Below are positions 1 to 5,950 of a stretch of 6,887 nt of DNA, in pieces. Under the pieces are notes generated by a model that made no database searches, had not been told where the DNA came from, and was given only the letters and a program-made list of their open reading frames with translations. Origin of the DNA: an uncultured Lachnospiraceae bacterium (GTDB lineage: Bacteria; Bacillota; Clostridia; Lachnospirales; Lachnospiraceae). The stretch is taken from positions 1 to 6,887 of the forward strand of contig CACZSB010000115.1 in assembly GCA_902783765.1 (NCBI GenBank). Reading direction: 5' to 3'. The position numbers and the translations under genes were made by a program. Every line of letters begins with the position of its first letter. Within the stretch, counting starts at the first letter, position 1.

Positions 1-2096
1 ATTTCATCAACAAGGCCAATTTCGTGGCTTGCCACAATCCTTCCTATGTACGGAAGTATAATATGGTGCAGGAAGTGGTGGATGGCGGCAATTTCCTCTT
101 AAACTGCCCCTGGGATCTGGCGGGTCTGGAGGAGCATCTGCCCGGCCAGATGAAACGCTATATAGCGGAACATAATATCAATCTGTACACCATCGATGCC
201 ATTAAGCTGGGCCAGGAAATCGGCCTGGGCGGCCGGGTGAATACCATCCTCCAGGCGGCCTTCTTCGTGATTTCCGGTGTAATTCCCAAGGAAGACGCCA
301 TCAAATACATGAAGGATGCGGCCACCAAGTCCTATCTGAAGAAGGGCGAGGATGTGGTGAAGATGAACCACGACGGTATCGACGCCGGCGCCGGCGCCTT
401 CCACAAAGTGGAAGTGCCTGCCTCCTGGAAGGACGCTAAGGATGAGCCGCTGTTCGAGCTGGCCACCGGCACCCGGGCGGATGTGGTAAGTTTCGTGAAC
501 GCCATCCAGAAGCCCATCAATGCCCATGACGGTCATAATCTGCCCGTTTCTGCCTTTGTGGCTTATGCCAACGGTTCCACCCCTTCCGGCGCCTCTGCCT
601 TTGAAAAGCGGGGCGTGGCGGTGAGCATTCCCGTGTGGGATGTGGACAAGTGCATCCAGTGTAATTTCTGCTCCTATGTATGTCCTCACGCGGTCATCCG
701 TCCGGTGGCTTTGAATGAGGAAGATGTAAAGAATGCCCCTGCCGGCATGCCCATGAAGGATCTTACCGGCATGCCTGGCTACAAGTTCTCCATGACCGTA
801 TCCGCCCTGGACTGCATGGGCTGCGGCTCCTGCGTGAATGTGTGTCCTGCCCCCGGCAAGGCCATTACCATGCAGAGCATGGAAGAGCACAAGGATTGCC
901 AGAAGTACTTCGATTTCGGTGTGGAGCTGCCTGAGAAGCCCGAGGTCATCGAGAAATTCAAAGTGGCCACCGTGAAGGGTTCCCAGTTCAAGACCCCGCT
1001 CCTGGAGTTCTCCGGCGCTTGCGCCGGCTGCGGCGAGGCTCCTTACGCCAAGCTGATCACCCAGCTCTTTGGCGATCGCATGTATATTGCCAATGCCACG
1101 GGCTGCACCTCCATTTGGGGCAACAGCTCTCCCTCCACCCCTTACACGGTGAATAAGGAAGGCAAGGGCCCGGCCTGGAGCAATTCCCTCTTCGAAGACA
1201 ACGCCGAATTCGGTCTGGGCATGGAGCTGGGTCAGTCCACCCTGCGGGCCGGTCTGGCGGATAAGATCAAAAAGGTGGCAGAGAATGGCAAGCCGGCTCT
1301 TAAGGAAGCGGCCAAGGAATTCTTTGATACCTACGAAGATTCTGCCCTGAATGCCGAGGCTACCAAGAAGCTGCTGGCAGCCCTGGTGGCGGAAGGGGAC
1401 AGCGAAGATGTGAAGTTCCTGCTGCAGAATAAGGAATTCATCAGCAAGAAGAGCCAGTGGATCTTCGGCGGCGACGGCTGGGCCTATGATATCGGCTTCG
1501 GCGGCCTGGATCACGCCATTGCCTCCGGCCGGAACATTAACATTATGGTCTTCGATACGGAAGTGTATTCCAACACCGGCGGCCAGTCCTCCAAGGCCAC
1601 CAATGTGGGCGCCGTGGCTCAGTTTGCCGCCGGCGGCAAGGAAGTGAAGCAGAAGGATCTGGCAGCCATTGCCATGAGCTACGGCTATGTGTATGTGGCT
1701 CAGATTGCCATGGGTGCGGATTACAACCAGACAGTGAAGGCTATCACCGAGGCGGAAAGCTATCCGGGCCCGTCCCTGATTATTGCCTACGCCCCTTGTA
1801 TCACCCACGGCATTAAGGCCGGCATGGGCAAGGCCCAGACCGAGGAGAAGAACGCGGTGGCCGCAGGCTACTGGCACATGTTCCGCTTCGATCCCCGCAA
1901 GGAAGTGCCCTTCCAGCTGGATTCCAAGGCACCCAGCGCGGATTACAAGGAATTCTTAAAGGGCGAGAGCCGCTACACCTCACTGAGCCTTAAGAATCCT
2001 GAACGGGCGGATATGCTCTTCGATAAGTCCGCGCAGTATGCCAAGGAGAAGTATGAACACCTGGTACGGCTGCAGGAGATGTACGGAAAGAAATAA
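1..2096 (+). CDS. nifJ: Pyruvate:ferredoxin (flavodoxin) oxidoreductase, C-terminal ~60% (5' end outside window)
   Basis: PFOR oxidatively decarboxylates pyruvate with CoA to acetyl-CoA and CO2 and passes electrons to ferredoxin or flavodoxin in the cytoplasm. The frame is open from nt 3 (first codons F-I-N-K) with no start, so about 480 N-terminal residues of the usual ~1170-1180 lie upstream. In order the sequence shows the end of the gamma-type domain, the EKR motif (nt 603-611), and a two-cluster ferredoxin domain with CxxCxxCxxxCP runs starting at nt 651 and 813. The thiamine-diphosphate domain follows, with GDG at nt 1470-1478 and NTGG near 1572-1583. The four Cys expected to hold the proximal 4Fe-4S cluster are present as CxxC (nt 1020, 1029), GCTS (1104) and APC (1797). 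The last residues are standard for the family, and TAA at 2094-2096 is followed by a strong terminator. Codon use is strongly biased and GC-rich, as expected for a highly expressed metabolic gene. No frameshift or missing ligand is visible. The GTG at 24 is internal, not a start. Confidence 0.97.
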   Translation, partial: FINKANFVACHNPSYVRKYNMVQEVVDGGNFLLNCPWDLAGLEEHLPGQMKRYIAEHNINLYTIDAIKLGQEIGLGGRVNTILQAAFFVISGVIPKEDAIKYMKDAATKSYLKKGEDVVKMNHDGIDAGAGAFHKVEVPASWKDAKDEPLFELATGTRADVVSFVNAIQKPINAHDGHNLPVSAFVAYANGSTPSGASAFEKRGVAVSIPVWDVDKCIQCNFCSYVCPHAVIRPVALNEEDVKNAPAGMPMKDLTGMPGYKFSMTVSALDCMGCGSCVNVCPAPGKAITMQSMEEHKDCQKYFDFGVELPEKPEVIEKFKVATVKGSQFKTPLLEFSGACAGCGEAPYAKLITQLFGDRMYIANATGCTSIWGNSSPSTPYTVNKEGKGPAWSNSLFEDNAEFGLGMELGQSTLRAGLADKIKKVAENGKPALKEAAKEFFDTYEDSALNAEATKKLLAALVAEGDSEDVKFLLQNKEFISKKSQWIFGGDGWAYDIGFGGLDHAIASGRNINIMVFDTEVYSNTGGQSSKATNVGAVAQFAAGGKEVKQKDLAAIAMSYGYVYVAQIAMGADYNQTVKAITEAESYPGPSLIIAYAPCITHGIKAGMGKAQTEEKNAVAAGYWHMFRFDPRKEVPFQLDSKAPSADYKEFLKGESRYTSLSLKNPERADMLFDKSAQYAKEKYEHLVRLQEMYGKK

Positions 2097-2110
2097 TTTC
2101 CATACCACGG

Positions 2111-2134
2111 GGCGGGCCTTCGGGCCCGCCTTTT
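2111..2134 (+). terminator. Rho-independent terminator of nifJ
   Basis: A perfect 8-bp GC stem (GGCGGGCC at 2111-2118, GGCCCGCC at 2123-2130) is closed by a TTCG loop, giving the extra-stable C(UUCG)G tetraloop, and is followed directly by TTTT. It starts 14 nt after the nifJ stop. There is no T tract on the opposite strand side, so it should work only for + strand transcription. Confidence 0.93.
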
Positions 2135-2158
2135 AAGCGTAAAGACAGAGAATTCAGG

Positions 2159-2767
2159 ATGCCATTTCCAAATAAAAAAGCGAAACTCTTTTTTATAATG
2201 ACCTTGATCCCCTTCCTTTCGGAATGGGTTGTCTTGATTATGGCCGCCCATGAAATCTATATCGAGAGATATGAATTCCTGGTTATTTTCTTTCTTCCCT
2301 GGCTTATGTGCCATTACTGGATGGATATGATCATTCCGGTCACCTCCATTTATCAATTAAGTCCTTTGCAAATCCTGACGCTTTTCGGTTTTTATGATCT
2401 GTATTACAGCGAGGAAAAGCCGGAAAGACGATCAAAATACAGCGGCCTTACCATCTGCACCATAGCCTTTGTGATCAATGAATTGTTTTTGATTGGTTTA
2501 TCTGTATTAACCAAGGTCGTTATTTTGCTCCATCTGTGCGCCATTTTCTATTATGGGCTAAGCCTGCTGAATGTGCGATATTATGAAACTCTGCAGTATG
2601 ATGATGTATATCGGGGGGTGGTGGATACCCTGGAGGAAATCAGATTGCAAAGCCGTCTGGGCTTTATTCTTCGCCGGGCAGCCAGGGGCAAAGAAGGATT
2701 CGTGAATTATCCCTTTATCGCCGTAGCCTTCTGGACCCTGGGCATTTTTTTGGCCATAAAACTGTAA
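2159..2767 (+). CDS. Unrecognised multi-pass membrane protein, 202 aa
   Basis: I do not recognise this protein. It has about five hydrophobic segments: residues ~10-30, ~38-60, ~95-116, ~117-137 and ~184-201, the last running to the C-terminus. A charged loop (~83-94, EEKPERRSK-like) separates segments 2 and 3. A longer Arg-rich cytoplasmic-looking stretch (~140-182) lies before the last segment. The start is uncertain: ATG 2159 is the first available start and has only a weak AGG directly against it. ATG 2198 (residue 14) is an alternative but would remove part of segment 1 and has no Shine-Dalgarno either. No promoter is visible between the nifJ terminator and this gene. The next gene starts 5 nt after the stop, which suggests co-expression. 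Base composition is AT-richer than nifJ or hrcA. It could be an accessory or acquired gene; function is unknown. Confidence 0.72.
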   Translation: MPFPNKKAKLFFIMTLIPFLSEWVVLIMAAHEIYIERYEFLVIFFLPWLMCHYWMDMIIPVTSIYQLSPLQILTLFGFYDLYYSEEKPERRSKYSGLTICTIAFVINELFLIGLSVLTKVVILLHLCAIFYYGLSLLNVRYYETLQYDDVYRGVVDTLEEIRLQSRLGFILRRAARGKEGFVNYPFIAVAFWTLGIFLAIKL

Positions 2768-2772
2768 AGAAA

Positions 2773-3147
2773 ATGAATACTGAAGCCATTCTTGAAAAAA
2801 TGAATCAAGACACATATCAAACCTACAGTCGATTATTTGGTTCTATTTTTATTATCGGAGGTGCCTTTTTAATTTGCTTTTTCATCAGTTTGATATTATC
2901 AGTAATAAGAATGGATGCTTCCCGAAAAAGGGAGGGTGACAGGTCATTAGAGGAAAACTCTGAGTTTATCATACAGAAAGAGATCAACGGACGCCAATAT
3001 ATTGAAAAGGGCTATACCAGAAAGCTTTATACCGACGAAAAAGGATGGCTAAAGCTTATGGCAGAACCGGATGATAACAGGTATATGGCAGGCCTGTCTC
3101 TATTCTGTTGTATTATTTGCATAGAGATACCCATGTATACAGAATAA
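2773..3147 (+). CDS. Unrecognised small membrane protein with one N-terminal transmembrane segment, 124 aa
   Basis: I do not recognise a family. A short polar N-terminus (1-20) leads into one clear hydrophobic segment (~21-45), then a basic patch (RMDASRKR at ~46-53) and a charged soluble region of about 60 residues. The positive residues after the segment suggest the C-terminal part is cytoplasmic. The last ~15 residues (106-119) turn hydrophobic and Cys-rich (FCCIICIEIP), which could be a second short segment or a sign that the reading frame is disturbed near the end (see findings). The start ATG lies 5 nt after the preceding stop with a poor ribosome site (AAAGA), so translation may depend on coupling to the upstream gene. 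The base composition is visibly AT-rich: the 60 nt from 2821 contain only 19 G or C by hand count. Confidence 0.62.
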   Translation: MNTEAILEKMNQDTYQTYSRLFGSIFIIGGAFLICFFISLILSVIRMDASRKREGDRSLEENSEFIIQKEINGRQYIEKGYTRKLYTDEKGWLKLMAEPDDNRYMAGLSLFCCIICIEIPMYTE

Positions 3148-3173
3148 ACAAGTGCCCCAAAAGAGGAGATGAG

Positions 3174-3311
3174 GTGGACATTTTGTTTTCTTCCATTTTG
3201 ACCAAGGCCATAACCAAGGCTGAAGTCAAAGACGCCAAGTATAAGATCTTTAAAGGGGTTTTGATCCTTGTGCTTATATTATTGCTCTGGCTGTACTACT
3301 TTTTCAGATAA
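3174..3311 (+). CDS. Small tail-anchored membrane protein, 45 aa, GTG start
   Basis: A good ribosome site (AGGAG at 3164-3168, 5-nt spacer) precedes a GTG at 3174 in an open frame ending with TAA at 3309-3311. The product is 45 residues: a polar, Lys-rich first half (~1-26) and one C-terminal hydrophobic segment (~28-43, rich in Leu, Ile and Val) ending FFR. This is the arrangement of a tail-anchored or regulatory small membrane protein. The frame is open further upstream to a TTG at 3108, but that start has no ribosome site and would give a hydrophilic extension overlapping the preceding gene. It lies 26 nt after the 124-aa gene and shares its AT-rich style, so the three genes may be one transcript. 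No family is recognised. Its small size means it may be missed by automatic annotation. Confidence 0.55.
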   Translation: MDILFSSILTKAITKAEVKDAKYKIFKGVLILVLILLLWLYYFFR

Positions 3312-3334
3312 CAGGGGACATTGCCACCTGTTTT
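3310..3334 (+). terminator. Weak candidate intrinsic terminator after the small-gene block
   Basis: AACAGGGG (3310-3317) pairs with CC-A-CCTGTT (3324-3332), giving an 8-bp stem with one bulged A (3326) and an ACATTG loop. The descending arm ends in TTTT (3331-3334). The stem overlaps the stop codon of the 45-aa gene. GC content and the T tract are modest, so termination may be partial. Confidence 0.35.
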
Positions 3335-3362
3335 CCGGATCACTTGATATTGAAGCAATTAT

Positions 3363-3392
3363 GAGAATAACTCCCCGGGCCTTGTTATTCCC
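3363..3392 (+). promoter_or_regulatory. Inverted repeat overlapping the MATE gene -35 (possible operator)
   Basis: GAATAAC (3365-3371) and GTTATTC (3384-3390) are perfect 7-bp arms separated by 12 nt. One further matching pair (3363/3392) lies beyond a single mismatch. A CCCGGG palindrome sits near the centre. The right arm covers most of the -35 hexamer at 3382-3387, which is the usual position for a repressor site. The regulator is not encoded in the window and cannot be named. Confidence 0.4.
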
Positions 3393-3409
3393 GGCGGCAG
3401 TGTTATAAT
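3382..3409 (+). promoter_or_regulatory. Sigma-A promoter of the MATE gene, extended -10
   Basis: TTGTTA (3382-3387), a 16-nt spacer, and a perfect TATAAT (3404-3409) preceded by TG at 3401-3402 (extended -10, TGnTATAAT). The expected transcription start is about 3415-3417, which coincides with the ATG at 3416. Confidence 0.75.
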
Positions 3410-3415
3410 TTCCCC

Positions 3416-4759
3416 ATGCAGAAAAACAGTTCAGCATATTTAATGACAGAGGGTTCCGTGGCAAAGCGAATTATCAGCTTTGCCGTTCCTCTTTTTATCG
3501 GCCATCTTTTCCAGCAGATGTATAATACGGTGGATTCCCTGATTGTGGGGAATCTGGTGGGAAAAGCCGCCCTGGCGGCGGTGACCTCCGTGGGCTCCGT
3601 GATCTATCTGGTGGTGGGCTTTTTCATGGGCTTTTCCATGGGGGCAGGGGTGGTCATTGCCCGGGACATCGGTTCCGGAGATGAACGGGCCGTGTCCCGC
3701 TCCGTGCATACCACCGTGGCCATGGGCCTGGTGGCCACAGTGATCATGACCGTTATGGGGGTCTTCGGCACACCGCTGATTTTGCGCTGGATGGGTACCC
3801 CTGCCGGGGTTTTTGCCGAGGCGGTGATCTATCTCCGGATTTATTTCATGGGCAGCGTGGGGCTGGTTTTTTATAATCTGCTGGTGGGGATTCTCCAGGC
3901 CAGCGGTGATTCCCGGCATCCCCTGTATTACCTGATATTCAGCTCTATTTTAAACGGAATTCTGGATTATACCTTCATTCGTTTTCTGGGGATGGGGGTG
4001 GACGGTGCCGCCCTGGCCACCATTATCGGTCAATTTGTCAGTGCCCTTTTAGTGCTGCGCCGTTTGATGAAGACCCAGGATTCCATTCAGATTCAAATCC
4101 GCAGCATCCGTTTCGACTGGCTCAAGCTGAGGCAGATTATCTATATCGGCCTGCCCACGGCCCTCCAGGCCTGTGTCATTGACCTGGCCAATATGATGAT
4201 CCAGTCCTATATCAATTCCTTTGGAGATGCGGCCATGGCCGGCATCGGCGCCGCCACCAAGGTGGAGGGCTTTTGTTTTCTGCCGGTGAATGCCTTTGGC
4301 ATGGCCCTTTCCACTTTTGTGGCCCAAAATCTGGGGGCGGGCAAAAAGGATAGGATTCGAAAGGGCATGAGCTTTGCGCTGCCGGCGGCTTCTCTGGCGG
4401 TGCTGGCGGCGGGGACCCTGCTGTTTTTCTTCAGTCCCTTTTTGGTGGGGCTTTTCAACCAGGATCCGGAGGTGATTTATTTCGGCACCCTTCGGGGACG
4501 GATCTGTGGCCTGTTTTTCTGCCTTTGCGGCTTCTCCCATGTGAGCAGTGCCGCCATGCGGGGTCTGGGAAAACCGGTGGTGCCCACGGTGGTGATGTTG
4601 GTGTGCTGGTGTGCCGTGCGGGTGATCACCCTTTTGACCATCGGAAAAATCCACCACAGTATTTTGCTGGCCATATGGATTTATCCCATCACCTGGACGC
4701 TGAGCACCATCGTATATGTTTTTTATATGAGGCATCTCCGGCAGAAGGGTCTGTACTGA
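3416..4759 (+). CDS. MATE-family multidrug/cation antiporter, 447 aa
   Basis: This is an inner-membrane transporter of the MATE family (NorM/DinF type), expected to export drugs or metabolites in exchange for Na+ or H+. Length is normal for the family, with about 12 hydrophobic segments in two homologous halves (~15-220 and ~235-440). The first helix carries the typical FxxGxxxQxxYNxVDSxxVG pattern, including Asp40, the position of the conserved cation-coupling acid. Other family-typical stretches are the ASGDSRHP loop (~162-169), the GVDGAALAT stretch, and the FGMALSTFVAQNLGAG stretch that opens the second-half core. ATG 3416 has no Shine-Dalgarno and sits at the predicted transcription start, so a leaderless message is likely. 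The internal ATG at 3443 (MTEGS, a common start among relatives) is the alternative and also lacks a ribosome site. It has its own promoter and looks like a single-gene unit. Substrate cannot be read from sequence, and it may be assigned to drug resistance only by family. Confidence 0.93.
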   Translation: MQKNSSAYLMTEGSVAKRIISFAVPLFIGHLFQQMYNTVDSLIVGNLVGKAALAAVTSVGSVIYLVVGFFMGFSMGAGVVIARDIGSGDERAVSRSVHTTVAMGLVATVIMTVMGVFGTPLILRWMGTPAGVFAEAVIYLRIYFMGSVGLVFYNLLVGILQASGDSRHPLYYLIFSSILNGILDYTFIRFLGMGVDGAALATIIGQFVSALLVLRRLMKTQDSIQIQIRSIRFDWLKLRQIIYIGLPTALQACVIDLANMMIQSYINSFGDAAMAGIGAATKVEGFCFLPVNAFGMALSTFVAQNLGAGKKDRIRKGMSFALPAASLAVLAAGTLLFFFSPFLVGLFNQDPEVIYFGTLRGRICGLFFCLCGFSHVSSAAMRGLGKPVVPTVVMLVCWCAVRVITLLTIGKIHHSILLAIWIYPITWTLSTIVYVFYMRHLRQKGLY

Positions 4760-4760
4760 G

Positions 4761-4815
4761 TTTTTTTTGAGAATCCTTGAAAATTCCCTAAAAAAACCCA
4801 TTTTTTTCACAAAAA
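4761..4815 (+). promoter_or_regulatory. A/T-tract region upstream of the hrcA promoter (possible UP element or curved DNA)
   Basis: Homopolymer runs T8 (4761-4768), A7 (4790-4796), T7 (4801-4807) and A5 (4811-4815) lie between the MATE stop and the -35 of hrcA. The last two fall at roughly -41 to -55 from the predicted start, where an UP element binds the RNA polymerase alpha subunit. The A7-CCCA-T7 part could alternatively form a weak AT hairpin contributing to termination of the MATE transcript. Confidence 0.35.
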
Positions 4816-4819
4816 TCCG

Positions 4820-4848
4820 TTGACAAGCACCCCTCGGGGTGCTATTTT
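4820..4848 (+). promoter_or_regulatory. Sigma-A promoter of the hrcA-grpE-dnaK operon
   Basis: A perfect -35 TTGACA (4820-4825), a 17-nt spacer, and -10 TATTTT (4843-4848, four of six consensus bases). The predicted start near 4854-4856 puts the CIRCE operator at about +5, the classic arrangement in Gram-positive type heat-shock operons. Confidence 0.8.
4826..4843 (+). repeat. Perfect inverted repeat filling the hrcA promoter spacer (CIRCE-like dyad or MATE terminator)
   Basis: AGCACCCC (4826-4833) and GGGGTGCT (4836-4843) are perfect 8-bp arms with a 2-nt centre, lying exactly between the -35 and -10. As RNA it would be a 7-bp GC-rich stem with a CTCG loop followed by ATTTTAT, a plausible terminator for the MATE transcript. 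As DNA, its halves resemble CIRCE halves: 4824-4832 matches TTAGCACTC at 6 of 9 positions and 4837-4845 matches GAGTGCTAA at 7 of 9. The gap is 4 nt instead of 9. Confidence 0.6.
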
Positions 4849-4858
4849 ATACACGGGT

Positions 4859-4887
4859 GTTAGCACTCTCAAAAAATGAGTGCTAAC
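4859..4887 (+). promoter_or_regulatory. CIRCE operator (HrcA binding site)
   Basis: TTAGCACTC (4860-4868), nine bases (4869-4877), GAGTGCTAA (4878-4886): an exact match to the CIRCE consensus, extended by one more pair (G4859/C4887). It lies in the 5' leader between the promoter and the ribosome site of hrcA, so HrcA bound here would block transcription of its own operon until heat or unfolded protein depletes active repressor. Confidence 0.97.
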
Positions 4888-4903
4888 AAACCGGAAGGGG
4901 CTT

Positions 4904-5947
4904 ATGGAATTAGACAGCAGAAAAAAAGCCATTTTATATGCCATTATTGAGAATTATCAGGAAACGGGGGAACCGGTGGGTTCCCGGACCATTTCCAAGC
5001 TGGAGTGCTTAAATTGCTCTCCCGCCACCATTCGCAATGAAATGGCAGATTTGGAAGAGATGGGCCTGATCGTCCAGCCTCATACTTCTGCCGGCCGTAT
5101 CCCCACGGACAAAGGCTACCGTCTGTATGTGGACCGGATGCTGGAGGAACAGAAGGAGCGGGATCTGCCCGCCCTGCCCATGGTGGAGCTTTTGGGCCGC
5201 CGTATGGACCGGGTGGAGGAATTGCTGGTTAAAATGGCCCAGGTTCTGGCAGCCAATACCAATTACACCACCATGGTCACCGGGCCCCATTACAGAAAGA
5301 ATAAGCTGAAGTTTCTCCAGCTTTCCCCCCTGGAAGCCGGCAAGCTTCTGGCGGTGGTGGTGCTGGAAGGCAATATGGTGAAGAATAATATCATCACCCT
5401 GGAGGAAAGCCTGGACGACAAAGCCATTGTGGACCTGAATTTCCTTCTGAACAACCGCCTGATCGGCCTGACCATGGAAGAAATCAATCTGGCACTTATC
5501 AGCGCGCTGAAGGAAGAGGCAGGAGGCCATTCCCGGGTGGTGGTTCAGGTACTGGATGCGGTGGCGGAAACCTTTGCCCAGGATGAAGGCTACCCCATTT
5601 ACACCAGTGGCGCCCCGAATATTTTCCGCTATCCGGAGCTTACGGGGGGCGATAAGGCCAGCGAGCTGATCAGTACCCTAGAAGAGAAAAAAGAGCTGGG
5701 CACCGTCATCGGCCGTCTTTCCACGGAAAGCGGCAGCCGCCAAGATATTCAGGTCTTCATCGGCGACGAGGTTCCGGTGGATTCCATGAAGGACTGCAGC
5801 GTGGTCACCGCCACCTATTCGCTGGGAGACGGGGTCCAGGGCAAGATCAGCATCATCGGCCCCAAACGGATGGATTACCAAAAGGTAGTGGATACCTTAA
5901 AAGATACCATGAATCAGCTGGATCGGGTATTTGCCAAGGAGGAATAG
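4904..5947 (+). CDS. hrcA: Heat-inducible transcription repressor HrcA, 347 aa
   Basis: HrcA binds CIRCE and represses class I heat-shock genes; its activity depends on the GroE chaperonin. The N-terminal winged helix is clear: EPVGSRTI (~23-30), the recognition-helix stretch SPATIRNEM (39-47) and the wing with HTSAGRIPTDKGYR (60-73). The rest is the usual GAF-like and dimerisation region, ending in a family-typical IGPKRMDYQKVV segment. Length is normal. I choose ATG 4904 because GGAAGGGG (4893-4900) is directly upstream; the in-frame GTG at 4880 lies inside CIRCE and has no ribosome site. Residues 35 and 38 form a CxxC just before the recognition helix. The gene is first in the operon, directly behind the CIRCE it should bind, so it is autoregulated. 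Its 3' end contains the ribosome site of grpE. Confidence 0.96.
   Translation: MELDSRKKAILYAIIENYQETGEPVGSRTISKLECLNCSPATIRNEMADLEEMGLIVQPHTSAGRIPTDKGYRLYVDRMLEEQKERDLPALPMVELLGRRMDRVEELLVKMAQVLAANTNYTTMVTGPHYRKNKLKFLQLSPLEAGKLLAVVVLEGNMVKNNIITLEESLDDKAIVDLNFLLNNRLIGLTMEEINLALISALKEEAGGHSRVVVQVLDAVAETFAQDEGYPIYTSGAPNIFRYPELTGGDKASELISTLEEKKELGTVIGRLSTESGSRQDIQVFIGDEVPVDSMKDCSVVTATYSLGDGVQGKISIIGPKRMDYQKVVDTLKDTMNQLDRVFAKEE
5936..5942 (+). promoter_or_regulatory. Ribosome binding site that fixes the TTG start of grpE
   Basis: AAGGAGG lies inside the last codons of hrcA, 8 nt before TTG 5951. A full-consensus site at ideal spacing makes the TTG convincing and implies that grpE translation is coupled to the end of hrcA. 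Confidence 0.85.
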
Positions 5948-5950
5948 ATT

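Noticed and set aside
99..1877. 592-codon open frame on the - strand opposite nifJ
   Set aside because: It is a shadow of the strongly biased, GC-rich nifJ codons. Its translation is rich in His and Gly with no domain, and the + strand shows complete PFOR motifs.
2194..2199. Perfect TATAAT inside the 202-aa gene
   Set aside because: No -35-like hexamer at a suitable distance, and it sits inside the first membrane segment of an open frame, in an AT-rich stretch where chance matches are expected.
2558..2815. 85-codon - strand frame opposite the junction of the 202-aa and 124-aa genes
   Set aside because: No ribosome site, no domain, and it crosses the boundary of two co-directional genes whose + strand frames look like membrane proteins.
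3108..3173. TTG 3108 as the start of the small tail-anchored protein
   Set aside because: No ribosome site before it and it overlaps the preceding gene; GTG 3174 has AGGAG at proper spacing.
4525..4770. 81-codon + strand frame inside the 3' end of the MATE gene
   Set aside because: It overlaps conserved transporter sequence in another frame and has no ribosome site or recognisable domain.
4049..4810. 253-codon - strand frame opposite the MATE gene, and the similar frame at 3440-3919
   Set aside because: Both give His/Gly/Gln-rich translations typical of antisense shadows of membrane-protein genes, with no start signals.
4880..4903. Upstream in-frame GTG start for hrcA
   Set aside because: It lies inside the CIRCE right arm with no ribosome site, while ATG 4904 has GGAAGGGG directly upstream and gives the usual HrcA N-terminus.
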